NCBI RefSeq assembly: GCF_964204645.1
Contig: NC_134027.1
Span: 4,762,485 to 4,826,484 of the forward strand
Direction: 5' to 3'
DNA: 64,000 nucleotides
DNA from: Tubulanus polymorphus
Taxonomy: Eukaryota > Nemertea > Palaeonemertea > Tubulaniformes > Tubulanidae
Each line of letters begins with the position of its first letter. The stretch's first letter is position 1. The translations under genes were made by a program, and so were the position numbers. The notes under the pieces were generated by a model that was given only the letters and a program-made list of their open reading frames with translations, was not told where the DNA came from and made no database searches. Shown here one piece after another: positions 12,001-24,100 of the stretch.

Positions 12001-14555
12001 CTATTACTTTTTTGGCCAGGCAAGGCAGATGAAGATGACTTGCTTTTCAACTGGGGCAAAATTAGATTCGGATGTACTGATCCTGAAACGCATAAATCGG
12101 TTAGTCTTAGAGAAAATATCAAAAAGATTTTGACTGTTTAAAATGGACATGTGCTTTTAACCAGATGTAACTGATTTGTTCCAGCAGACGGATGTTTTAA
12201 CACAAGTGACATCACAGTTAAAAGGCAAACGTGTTCAGATTTGTGTTCGTTTGTTGTGTGGTTCAACCGAAGACATGGATCAAGATATGACTGAATCGAT
12301 TCTGTCCGGCATTGATGGTGTTGTGCTGATCCTAGGAACATCGCAGAGCGATAAGGTTAGGACCGGGTTATGAAATAAGTTTTGATAAGTCCTCTTATTG
12401 CATTAGTATTGTAAATATAATTGTTAACATCTTCTGATTGAAGGTTGGTAGAATATCGCAGTGTATATCAGCTTTATTACCAGAGTTGAATGAAGTTCCG
12501 GTTGCAGTATTGACCGAAACGGCTGTGCCACATGATCTGCTTAAATCTGTCAAAGATGAATTAGAATGCGGCATAGAGAGGAATGTGCCAATATATAAAC
12601 TTGGTGATTTACACGAATTACGCGCTTCTGAACAAGTAAGTTCACATACTTTCCAGCAGATGGTTTTTTAGTAGATATGCCCATTAGAATCATACACAAA
12701 TGCACTATTTGTATTTTTAGTTGTGTGAATGTCTTCATTGGTTGATTCATCATTGTCCAACACCTCCGCAACTTGAGTCTCGTATGATCAGAGATTATAT
12801 CGATGATGGACTTGTGAAGTTTTTCTTCACTCCTCTATATCAGAATTTATCAGCTAGAAAAAAGAAAGGCTTACTTCACCAGGTATACACAACCTTTTTA
12901 ATGAATGTTCCTTACTAATATTGCAAATATGTGATTGTTGTCTTATTTCTCTTTAAGCCACCACAACTGATTATAGATCTCTACCAACACGCTTTAGAGC
13001 ATATTGCTGAGGTTGTCTCTGATGCAGATTTGGAGGCATTAACATGGCCGGCTGCTGAGTTTGCAAACAAATATGGTAAGTCAAATAATTTCCATTGGCA
13101 AGTTCACTGTCTGTTACAGTATATGGAATGTAAATGAAATGGTTTTATTATATCTTCAGGTTTGCCAGCATTTGACTGGAATTCGATGGATAACTTGGAA
13201 ATTATAAAGCAAATGATTTTTACTCTGTCACTGCCTGAGTTTGAAATAAAAGACACAGATAGTGAAGATTGGGACCTAGCTGTACAGGATGTTTGGAAAT
13301 ACATTAAGGCTATCTCATATCAAGATCCAGAAGCTGATAAAACAATTCTTTACTCTAGGTAAAATCGATAAACAACCAGCGCATGTTCTCTTAAAATCTA
13401 GTAATCTAAGACTTGCAACATTTCTATTGTGCAGAATTTCATGGTTGTTGCGAAAGGTAAAGAATGAATTTGAAGACTTCTGTTTTTTGACGGAGCGAAA
13501 AAATGACTGTGATCCTTGTTATGTGAATATTCCCTGGACTGAAGTTATTGTAGCTTGTGTCGAACATCAAGTTAGAAACTTTGATTGCTGTGATCCAACA
13601 TCTGATAGGGTATGTTATGAATATATATGACAAATACTGGTAAGAACTTTTTGCTTGTGTGTATAATTCGCCCGTCGTCTTTGTTATAAAGGAGGATGTT
13701 GAAATGGTTGTTCTGTATAAGAAAGATGCATTTGAAAAGTATCATTTACCAGCATCATGGTTGTTAACATTAGAAGAGAAATCAGAGAAGGGTAAGTTTT
13801 TTGCTGTTTTCTTGATTGGTTGTTAGCTTGAGTTTGTAAACTATAAATAAGGACATTTCTGTATGAAATTTCCAAGACACTGTGGCAGTATCTGTTGTTC
13901 AGATGCATTATTTTTATCCTCCTTCCTGTACTGTGTGTATGATATTTCAGTTGATACAACTTTACGACGAACATTCTCAAGAGCTGCAAAAAGGAAATTC
14001 GACCATTCTTTAACAGAAAATAGTTCAGACACTATAAAACGACAACAGAAGAATGTTGGTCATCAGATGGGCAACTTATTCGAATTTTTGCCCTTGGATC
14101 CATTGGAGGTCTCTGCCAATGAAACTTTAATAGAACTACAAGAAAGTATACAAGAGGAAAAGAAAGAAATGGCTGAATATGAAAAATATTTACAAGAAAT
14201 TGTTAAAGAGGGTGAACTGCCATTAGATTTGTCTCTAATGAGAATGGGTGCCAGTAGCTCTATTGGTCCTGTTGTTTCAAGGAGTTATTTACAAATGCCA
14301 ACTTCAATTTTTGAGAGTTCAATTCATTCTTCTAAGAAACGAAATATAAGACCGGAACCTATTGAAATCAAAACCACTCCGGAGAAGGAATTAAGTTTTT
14401 CTGAGAAAGTTGATAAATTGATGTCGGATATAAATTCAGAAAGACGCTCGAGTGCTATGTTAGAAATGAAATTAAAGGCAGCAGTATTACAAGGCGACTT
14501 TCTCAATAAAACTGACTCGATCAATATAAATAGTACACAGAGCTTCAACCTTTAA
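6090..14555 (+). CDS. MCM3AP: MCM3AP / GANP, germinal-centre associated nuclear protein
   Basis: Scaffold of the TREX-2 mRNA export complex at the nuclear pore. Exons: 6090-7017, 7109-7303, 7438-7524, 7609-7713, 7799-7983, 8086-8170, 8246-8452, 8535-8636, 8729-8868, 9000-9068, 9145-9294, 9390-9661, 9744-9957, 10047-10244, 10320-10416, 10506-10651, 10737-10894, 10967-11179, 11308-11864, 11981-12099, 12185-12355, 12444-12635, 12721-12882, 12958-13075, 13160-13358, 13435-13609, 13692-13791, 13951-14555. They close in frame to 1982 aa; human GANP is about 1980. Residues 1-450 are nucleoporin-like, Ser/Thr-rich with about a dozen FG motifs (LFGK, IFGG). Residues about 505-600 are an RRM (IVVKGL, YATIHF). 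Residues about 630-980 are the SAC3/GANP domain, opening with [13 protein letters not shown] charged helical segment in exon 18 (about 1115-1180) resembles the centrin-binding CID region. The C-terminal about 800 residues match the MCM3AP-specific region, including the acetyltransferase-like part. Exon 2 has two in-phase donors. Confidence 0.95.
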
Positions 14556-14909
14556 TATGTAATTGAAAACTGAAATGGATATGTAGAATTCAATGCATGT
14601 AATAATAACTGGTAGATTAGAATTCTTGTGTACATGCTATCATGTATTTATGATTTGGCATTTTTTTGTAATAAAGATAAAGTATATTCATTTATTGATT
14701 TCAAAAGTAAATCATTGCCATTGCTTCTTCTCAAATGCTCAAGGAATACTTCACTTGAGCGAACAAAAATCAACTAAAATCAAATCGTAATATGAAAAGG
14801 ATCAAATTTATTTACAATAAATAGTTAGTTTACTTTGTTTCATTACAAAGCAAATAGACGGATAATTTATAGTAACGTATCATATTAAGAATGCGACGAA
14901 AGACTGGTT
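14556..14909. terminator. Convergent 3' ends of MCM3AP and EFCAB10
   Basis: The plus-strand AATAAA at 14670-14675 suits MCM3AP, 115 bases past its stop. The minus-strand AATAAA (plus TTTATT, 14807-14812) suits EFCAB10, about 100 bases past its stop. The two 3' untranslated regions are therefore close to each other and may overlap. Nothing else is visible. Confidence 0.65.
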
Positions 14910-15839
14910 TCAAAGACTGTAAGTGGCTGATAATTTCTCCAATCCTCTTTTTCTGGAACAACAAAAAATCAAACACGAGTTAATTGGCAACACACTAATG
15001 ATCCAAAAACTTTGGAGATTTATCTTAAAAGAATGAAGAACTTACGCCTCTTTCTTGAATGCGTCTATTGGAATTTGATTGATATCACCTCCTGCTGGAT
15101 GCAGGTCATAATTCTGAATACCAAGAGTCTCTAAAGCTATAACACATGAGAAACAATCGAATCAATTTTGAGTTTTGAAAAGAAAGAGAATTCTAATTTT
15201 GAAGCAAATGGCTATCATTGTCATTGAATCTTACCATCCCTATACTGTTGTATCGTAATGTATCCCTGATTTGTTGGATCTAGCATACCAAATATGGAGT
15301 CAACGTTAGCATCATCAAAAAGACATGGATAATCCAAATGGCTTTTCTTTGCAACTTGGAGCTTGTCAAGATAATTTATGAGAAATTCTCTTGGATTAGC
15401 TGTAATTTGGAAAAATACTGAACTGAGTTCTATATTAATCATTTTTTAGCAAATATATAACACTAACAGCAGGATTAAACCAAAATATCGAACATGGGGG
15501 AGACCAGTGTCTACAGCAACAGCAGCAGCAGCAGGGCCTCTGAATGAGACGCATACTCAGTTTGTAACTAAGTATCGTCTCTCCAGCCGGCATAATCTCA
15601 ATCTCAGGAGATCGAGAGAACTCCATCGACCGTCATCGACATCCCCCATCACCGGTGTGTCAAGAGTGGAATCTTTGAAAATAGCTGTCCCTGAAATATG
15701 AAGATTAATCAAACGACTTGCCTGGCCTATGGTAAATCAACTGACTGCTCATATTATTAAATAATTCAATAAGTTTGTGTTGTTTTAGATATGATTGAGC
15801 CTCCGCAATTCGGGGCCAGTCCTCTCTATCGCCCGCCAT
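14910..15839 (-). CDS. EFCAB10: EF-hand calcium-binding domain protein 10
   Basis: Four exons in transcript order: 15839-15722, 15399-15235, 15136-15046, 14952-14910; 138 aa, close to the vertebrate protein. The N-terminal helix pair (SYLKQHKLIELFNNM, then NPREFLINYLDKL) has the dimerisation/docking look of RIIa and DPY30-like domains. It is followed by CLFDDANVDSIFGMLDP and a degenerate EF-hand (DPTNQGYITIQQY). The sequence order and exon joints match EFCAB10, a poorly studied protein whose family members are expressed in ciliated tissue. Intron 1 begins with GC rather than GT: the exon ends CCAG and the intron starts GCAAGT. The only joint that keeps the EFCAB10 frame is this GC-AG intron. 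It is divergent with COG5 and convergent with MCM3AP. Confidence 0.88.
15514..15534. repeat. Short CAG trinucleotide run
   Basis: One interrupted run of CAG units lies in intron 1 of EFCAB10, within a GC-richer block. It is short and has no evident function. Confidence 0.8.
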
Positions 15840-16371
15840 GTTGTTTTCATTAGTTACGCCAACAAAACTCGTTGACGGAATGTTGTAGCCGCTGAAAAAA
15901 TAAAGAGTTATTGAAACAATAAAATAATTTTGAAATTCCAACAAAATTATTATTAATACAGGTATTCTTGATGTAAATCCATTAAAAGTGCTGAATACTA
16001 TGGCAGATCTAATGCCATCAACATTTCAGATGTCATTTAGGTATTTAGTCAGTGATTAGAGTGCTCGTGTGACACATTCCGCGCTCATTTCCTGACCAAT
16101 CAGAGCAAGGACCGCGCCCAACTGCAGACATCTGATTGGCTGGTGAGGTACATGACATAGAATTTGCATGGAAATTCAAATTCAAATTTATTCATTAAAA
16201 ACAAGTATTTCAGATATAAAAATTATTGCGAATGTTAAAAGATCTATGCAGATTATATCGTTACAAAAATGAAAAATCAAATCTGAACATAAATGTAAAT
16301 CACTAATCAGAAATTTTACGCTATAAATGTTTAGGTTCGAATCTCACATATGTGAGTCTAGAAGTGTCAAA
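15840..16371. promoter_or_regulatory. Bidirectional promoter region of EFCAB10 and COG5
   Basis: 532 bases separate the divergent start codons. Two CCAAT boxes lie near the middle in opposite orientation, CCAAT at 16096-16100 and ATTGG at 16135-16139, in a locally GC-richer stretch. This is a common arrangement for NF-Y in bidirectional promoters. A perfect 14-base palindrome (CTCACATATGTGAG, 16343-16356) sits 16 bases before the COG5 ATG, probably in its 5' leader. Confidence 0.65.
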
Positions 16372-19300
16372 ATGGAGTCTGATGATGTGTTATTTCGACT
16401 GGAATATGATGGTAATTTACAATAACACTCATTTAATCATCTGATGATGGAATCTATTGCGGTTTCTGTGTTTAACTATACCTATTCTACGGGGTTACCA
16501 ACTGTCGTGTTGGTTTGGTTCTTATTCTGTGTGCAAATTAAACTAAATGTGTCGAACGAATGTCATGAATCTGGTCACCTTAATTATCGCATAAAACCTA
16601 TTTTCTTTTTAAATTGTAGAAGCGTATAAGCAGTTTTTAGAGGAAGACTTTGATGCTAAAACATACGCGACCAAAGCGATCCAGGGAGCTGCAATATCTG
16701 CACAGTTGGCTAAATTAGCAGAAGGAATTAATTTGTTAGATAAAGAATTACATTCTCAGGTGACTTGAGTACGGCTGGACTGGAAGGAAACTTTTCACTC
16801 TCTCTACCATCTTTCTTTCATCACCACCTTACCTGTTATCATTAGCTGATGAATGATTTTGCAATCTCGTTTTAGGTTGTAGCACATCATGAAGATCTGC
16901 TCTCTCAAGCAACGGGAGTTGAAACGTTGGAAGGTGTTCTGCAAATGATGCAAACTAGGATTCATTCCCTTCTTATGGCTGTTGAAAGGTATTAACAAAG
17001 AAAATCTGTTCAGTTATATTCAAAATGTTCAAATGACAAGGATTATTCAATGTAAACTTTATTCCAATCTTTTCAGAATAAAATCTAAGATTACTGAGCC
17101 TTATAACAAGGTGACAAGTCGGACAGCGCAGTTACGCAGATTACAGGTTAGATTCATTTCTCGATTCATCAAAAGAATTCACATTTATCCGTTAATATGG
17201 AATTTTCTTTCCCTACTTCAGGAAACCTGTGACCTGCTGAGAAGAATCATTAGAATTGTTTATTTGAGTAGACGTTTACATAGTCAACTACAGGGTGGAG
17301 TGAGAGAAATTACTAAAGCTGCTCAAAGTCTCAATGAATTAGGTCAATATTCTTTGCTAGCAGAATGATTGAGTGAAAAACAACTTAGTTGACTATAGAC
17401 CATATCTGTGAATATGTTACTTTTCAGATTTTCTCTCAGAAGGGGTAGATTTAAGTGGAATTGAAATTTTGGAACAGGATCGTCGATTTATTAGACAAGC
17501 ACGGAATGAAGTAGAAGCTCAAGCCCAAAAAATGCTTGCACAAGGCATGGAAACCCAGGTATCGATAGTCAAAAAGTCAAAATGTCTTGTAATCATTAGA
17601 AGGCTGCTATTTCTCTACATATTGTACTTCGAATGTATCTATTTCAGAATCAAACGCAAGTTGCAACATCGCTGCAAGTTTTTCATAATTTAACTTGTCT
17701 GCGACCGACTATTGAAAAAGTAGTGAATGATTGTCTGAAACAGTTGAATAAATGTGTGAAATCTTCGGTTGACGTGAAATCACTCTCACAACAAACTCAA
17801 ACAAAAGGTATCGTGTCATAGTGACTCAGAAAGTTAATGCTATTCCAATCGTTATGACGTTCATTGATCAGACATGAATTTATCAATCTTCAGGAGGTCC
17901 TGGTAAAGCAAGTATGCCAGTGACAGGGACAAATGCAGCATTCAGGGCTGGGTTGTGGACTAACCTAGAAAAACTGATGGATAATATTTATTCGGCATGC
18001 GCACAAGTGCAACATTTACAGAGAGTTTTAGAGAAGAAAAGAGACCCTGTCACTCATGTTTGTTTCATTGAAGAGTTATCAAAGGTGCTCTGCATTATGA
18101 AATCAATGAATGAAAAATGATCTTTCAAAACATTAAAAGTATTCCCAAATTGATTTTTGGTTATTTTTCTTTTCAGGATAAACCTGTCAATATTCTTCAT
18201 GAATTTTGGCACGATGTGACTGATATGCTAACGAATGAATTTGCTGAAGCTGCAGACGGTTAGTCTAAAATATTCCATGATATTCATATCCTTGCAATCA
18301 TAGATTTTATTTTGTGAAACGTTTATGCATCAGCAAAGGTAAAACTGTGGTTTTCAGAGTCGACCTTTATAAAGCAGGCATTTGAGGGAGAATATCCGAA
18401 GTTATTGCGTCTGTATAATGATTTATGGAAGCGAATTCAACAGTTTAGTAACAGTATGAGCGTACATCAGGAGGTCGTCTTACACGATGAACCCACATCG
18501 GTATCGGCGTCAGAAATCGCTGATGAATTTAAGTAAGTTCTTACCTTCCAAAACTTCCATGAATTTGATTTTATGAATCATGTGTTCGGATTTATTTCAG
18601 CCCTGAACAAGCGTTACGAAACAGTCTGTCATTATTTGAGAACGCGTATCTATCGCGATCTCTTTCGCGGTTGTTCGATCCGATTAATCTGGTATTTCCT
18701 AGCGGTTCAACCACTCCACCAACCACTGAAGAGGTCGAAGGCATTGCTAAAACAATCGCGAGGTGATATTTCACATTCATTAGATTAATATCCTGAATAT
18801 ATGTCCGATTATATAGCGTCTTAATTAGTAATATTTTGTTTGTAGTGAACTGTATGTTGGTAATGTGGATACTGGATTGAGTATAACTGTTGCTAAAAAT
18901 GTAGCGAAAACTATTCAGTTGTACGCTGTCAAATGTGAACAGCTGGTGAGTCAATCATGAAATTGCTGAATAGATAAAAAGCCTTATCTGATGTTTTAAA
19001 ATATCATCTTCTTTGCAGTTATGTTTGGATGGTGATGGCAGTCAAGTGATAGGTCCACCCACTCCCGGACAGCAGTGTAATGTTGCTTTGGTCAATACAT
19101 TATTTTCATTCCATCAAGCTGTATCTAAGGTAATTTGAGACATACTTTCTTTGGCAAAGAACCCAGCCTTATAATTTGAACCTTGGCTCAGTGAACACTT
19201 ATTTTACATTTTAGGTTTTATCAGGTGTAGCTCACTTATCTACTGAAGCTATGGAAGCTATGCAGTCGGCTCTTGAGGTGTGTTCGTAGTTTAAATTTTC

Positions 19301-20467
19301 TCAGTTTTTATGCTAAATCAGTATCACAAAACATATACATATGATTTATTCATTTTTTCTAGGGAGTTGTTATATTAATGGGAAATGCTATAAGCCCATT
19401 ACTCAATTCTATCGCTGATTCAGTAGAAGCTATCATTCTTACGATTCATCAGGAAGATTTCTCTAGTACGGAACCGAGTCAGTCCGATTCACAATGTTCT
19501 CTGTATATGAGAGAGCTTCAACAGTTTATCAGTCGCTGTCAAAATTATTACCTGTCAGAATTTCAGTGTCAGGATTTTATCATGGACAGGTAGCTAGTGA
19601 TCAACAATATTTGCTAATGAGATTGATAATCAATTATGAATTGCTTAATTAATGATTCTTATCTAAATATTAAGCATCCAGCCTCTGGCTTGTCGAAGTA
19701 TAGAGATATTTGTTTGTCATGCGAGTCTCGTCCGTCCGCTTGGAGAAGGTGGTAAAATGCGTTTGGCTGCTGATTTTGCCCAAATGGAACTGGCCGTTTC
19801 TCCTTTATGTCGTCGAGTACCAGATCTGGGGAAAACTTATAGACTTCTTCGAGCTTTTAGGTTTGTTAGTTGTCGATATTTGAGGCCACAGTCTTTTGCT
19901 AAGTAAAAAAATTATAATGTCTTAGGCTTTATAAGAAAGGATTCCTGAGTGATTACTTTCACTGTTTCAGACCGCTCATATTCCAAACTAGTCAACACAT
20001 AGCGAACAGTGCTGCACTCGGTGAAGTCATTCCATACAGTACAGTACTGCATTTTCTGTTCTCACGTGCTCCAGCTGATTTAAAATCGCCACATCAGGTA
20101 AATAATCTGTCGTAAACGGTTTCTACAAGCTTGTTACAGTTCTACCACCTTGAATCTAAACATTGTCATATAATGAATTTCTAGGCTGCTGGTTGGTCAG
20201 TTAGTCGTTACTCGCAATGGTTAGAAGATCATCCTGCAGAAAGGGACAGGTTAACTATGATCAAGTATGTTATCATCCCAGTAAATGAACTCAAGATGAT
20301 TTTAATTCTAGTCAATGGATTCTGTTGTTTTATCTTTATTTGATTTATTCTTCAGGGGATCTCTCGAATCTTATGTGCAACATGTGCGAAATCGTCAAGG
20401 AAAGGAATATGCTGAGGTATATCCTATTATGTTGGAACTATTGCAAGAGGGCATGAAACTTCTTTAA
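16372..20467 (+). CDS. COG5: Conserved oligomeric Golgi complex subunit 5
   Basis: COG5 belongs to lobe B of the COG tether, which handles retrograde vesicles within the Golgi. Exons: 16372-16411, 16620-16759, 16876-16988, 17077-17146, 17222-17342, 17428-17558, 17648-17807, 17894-18084, 18177-18258, 18358-18532, 18601-18762, 18846-18945, 19019-19129, 19215-19277, 19363-19589, 19675-19860, 19971-20097, 20185-20264, 20356-20467; they join in frame to 796 aa, a little shorter than human COG5. The conserved N-terminal coiled-coil region is unmistakable: [18 protein letters not shown], then KITEPYNKV, then [18 protein letters not shown] and [13 protein letters not shown]. The C-terminal helical bundle (residues about 380-796) follows without interruption. 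The start ATG gives the short acidic N-terminus usual for the family. An AATAAA at 20563-20568, 96 bases past the stop, is the likely polyadenylation signal. Confidence 0.96.
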
Positions 20468-21109
20468 AGAATGTTATCACGAACAAATTGATGGGTTGGG
20501 TTGTATATGTTCTAGGGGATTGGTGCAAATGAATTATATTGTATGTAAAGTTATTTGTAAATAATAAATCTATATTATAAAATCTAGTTGGTTTAATTGT
20601 TTATTTATATTTTGACATTAATAATACCGGGATCTACGATTTTAAGTGGATTCAGTCGGGCAACTGCCCTGGACGTGATGCAAAATCAGAAGGGGTTGAA
20701 AACTGAAACGGATTTTTATTCATCCCGCGGGCATCTTAGAAATCTCTTGGAAAATGTTTCAAGCAACATGTTTGTTTTTCATCGGAAATTTTCGAATGGG
20801 CACTGAGCTAAAAAGCTCGAATCCATTCCCTGGATCCGCCACTTTACCGTAAAGAAAACATTACTGCTCACATAAAAATGGGATTCGAACCTGCTATGGC
20901 GGTACGCTTTCATTGAAATCTTTATATCGTCACCTGGTTTTGAAAGAGGCCTTAATGGAGAACATGTGCGCGATCTGTCAAACCGTAACGAATGTAAACA
21001 AACACCAGTACGACTACCTACAGTCACTACTGAAAGCCGGATTAGACTCGCGTGTACACACTGTGTGAGGAATTTAGATTTAGCTATATATCGTGCAATA
21101 TGGACTAAA
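20468..21109. promoter_or_regulatory. Region between COG5 and the dynein gene
   Basis: 642 bases hold the COG5 3' untranslated region with its AATAAA, then the 5' region of the dynein heavy chain. From about 20,950 on, the sequence is open in several frames and probably transcribed 5' leader. I looked for an RFX X-box, expected for a ciliary motor gene, and could not identify one convincingly. Confidence 0.5.
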
Positions 21110-24100
21110 ATGTCAAGTAACAATCGTCAGGTAGGTTACATTGATGTTTCTAATTACTTCATCCATCCATCTCGTGAATGTTATTGCTGTAATATACCGT
21201 TAAGGTTATGTCAACTATACAGCAAAGTAGAGATCATAGCCTTTGGGGCATTTTGAGTAGAAATTGAATTGTTCTATCATATTTTCAGGGTTTTTCTGGA
21301 ACCGAGCCTCATATAGGCCAGCCGAATGAGTTTGAGTTAGAGCATCGCCGGAGTGTTTTATCGCATTTGCCACCTTTAAGTTCGCTAACTGCCTCACAAG
21401 TAAGATGTTTCAAATGACCAAAAATCAACTGATATTTTCTGGATATCATTATATAACTTTGCGGACCTATGTATTTTGAACATTTTCAACTGGATCAATT
21501 AACATAAACGTAAAATAAATTTTGAATTTAGAAATTCCAGTTAACTTAACCCGGTACTCACAACGAACTGAGCAAATACTAATGAATCGCATTGCCCTCT
21601 TTTACCTCACTCACGCTTGCCTCGATTGTAAAACACATTTTGATACTATTTCCCGAAAGATTGGTTATGCAAATATCAATTAGTTTTCTAGATTCATCAT
21701 AAATTCTTAACCCGGATCCACCCCTGCGAATGAAAAAACCATTGCATTGACGACAATATCAAACCTATATCATGTAGTATAACAGTAGTAAAAATAGATA
21801 TACGTATTTGCTTTTATCTTATCGTGTAATGCCTATATTGTTAAGTATTTTGTGTGGTATTATTTTATAGAGGTATCATTAATAATGTTCATAATCGTAG
21901 GCCAATAATCTGACCACTTTTCGTAAGAAGCATGCACAGCTTTGTCACCAATCGCTGAGATTTTAATCTTGACGAATTATATTCGTTTGTTCTGCCTGGT
22001 ATGATGTCATGTGTTTTGTCAATAGCGGTCAATTTGCTGTCCATTAAGACCCTATTTATTCTCAAACAATCAAATCCTCACAGTACTATTTCTACTAAAT
22101 GGCTTTTTGGCAGCTTTTGACACATTGTTAGGTGTAAACAAAAGCATGTTCTCTGAGAATTATCGCAATAAGACAAATCCAATTATTCCTTTTGAAATCG
22201 TAAAGAAAATCGAAGTTTCTTCTATCTCTTCAACTTTATTCCCGAATTTTCTATCTGCTTAAGACATGAATACATTATTGATGAAATCTCGAGGAATATT
22301 GTTCGGTAGAATTTAGAAAGATTTGAGGCAGGTTTGGGCCAATTACTTAGTATTCTTAACATTGAATTATTGCAAGTTGTTTTTGTTTATTCAATATTTC
22401 ATGCACTGAATTTCCAGTTTAAAATAGATTTCATTATGTCACACAACTGCATCATAAATCAGTTATTTCATGCCGCAAGTTGACTTTTTATATTCCCAGG
22501 GAACTAGAGAGGTGCTATTTATCAACCTGATTTGCGAGTAATTCTTTATCGGTTCCTGTCCTAGCAACGCATACAATAAGTTCAGTCATTCGTTAAGACA
22601 ATGTCGGAAAAACCTATGATCAATCCATCCCGCGCCGGATGATTTTTTTGTTGATCTTTTTTGCTGTGAGAAACAATATATCAAGAGAAAGCATGATGAT
22701 ATTTATCTTATTCAGAAAATTGATAGATTATAATTCATTTCTAGCTCAGTCATGTCCTATATCTCTTTCTTCAAGCCAACCTATAGCGAAAAACCAAAAA
22801 TATTCTCTCGAGGATCCCGAACGAAAGCTGCCCCTGTTAAAGAACAGAAATTTTGCCGAAATGTTAGCGATACAATTGGTAATAACTACAGCCCTTCTGC
22901 CCGAGATCTCAAAGCATCATACATCTATACCTCTCCTAAATTTGGTAAGTCTTATTACATCATTCAGCTGAATTAATACTTGCAAACAGAGATATAAAGT
23001 CTTAGAAAAGGAATTTCCATGCGGTTTTGGTTGTCAAGCTATCAAGCAAGTGTGTGAGAGTTTATCGAATGAACTCTGGATGTTTATTTTCAGCACAACC
23101 ATTAGAGGAACTATTCATTCTTACTCCAAGGAAAAATGCCAATAAAAAATCACATACTAGCAATGAGATTTACCCAGCACTCGGAAAAAGAAGGTAAGCA
23201 ATAAATAATACAATGTGTATGAATATGTTATACCGGTAACTATATGTGTTATAATGGGAAATGAATCATTTTCAGGCTGCCAATTTCAAAAACCGAAAAA
23301 GGTAGAAAAACACTTCGAAGATCGAGTTTGCAAGCTGAGGATGGTTCTGGTGGACATGTTACAGTTACAGACAATGAATATTCAAGTACATTGCCACCGA
23401 TCAGTGGATTACTATCAGAACCTGTTGAAAATGCAGTAACTGGCATATCACCAGGTGAGTGGCAAATATCAGAGACAGAACACAGCTTCGTATTCATTTT
23501 TAATGGCTTCGCTCTGACAACTTAAACGATTTTATGGGTTTTGATGTATAGAAATGGGAAACCTTTCACTAGTATTTCAAAGTCCTGTTTTAGATGACTG
23601 ATATATCGTTAGTCAGTATGTGGGAACTCAATCAGACTGGCGTTGATATTTGTTGAAATTCATTATTCAAGTCTGATTTATTGCGTAATTATCATTGTCA
23701 CATAAAAATATTACATATACGTGACAAGTATGCATTACAAGGTATTGTAATCGTTTAGCTGCTGCCTGTTTGCCATTAATGATGAAAAAAGATTTCCATT
23801 GATTTGAAACCTGCTGGCCTAGAGGACAAAGAAAAGCTTTCGAAATTGAAAGTAAGATTATATGTTTCTTTGAATTGTGTCATGTTTTGGTAATTACAGC
23901 ATATTGTGTACTGATTTAACCTGATTGTGTGGCAGATCAATTCTTGAAGATTATAATATATGAATAGTTTAACACGAACGTATTCATACAGAATATTCGA
24001 TGTCTTGAAATACGCGATTCATATCTGAAGGTATAGTCGTTAACCTTCTAGGGATATAAACTTTTGTTTCATTCGTGAACTTTCGTGCACATCTTCATGA

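Noticed and set aside
16330-16356. Second tRNA-like B-box (GGTTCGAATCTC) before the COG5 start
   Set aside because: No cloverleaf can be drawn; the bases lie in the COG5 leader beside a short palindrome.
20860-20960. tRNA-like B-box (GGTTCGAATCCC) on the minus strand
   Set aside because: The surrounding bases do not form a T-stem or an acceptor stem and there is no A-box at the right distance. It is at most a decayed tRNA-derived fragment.
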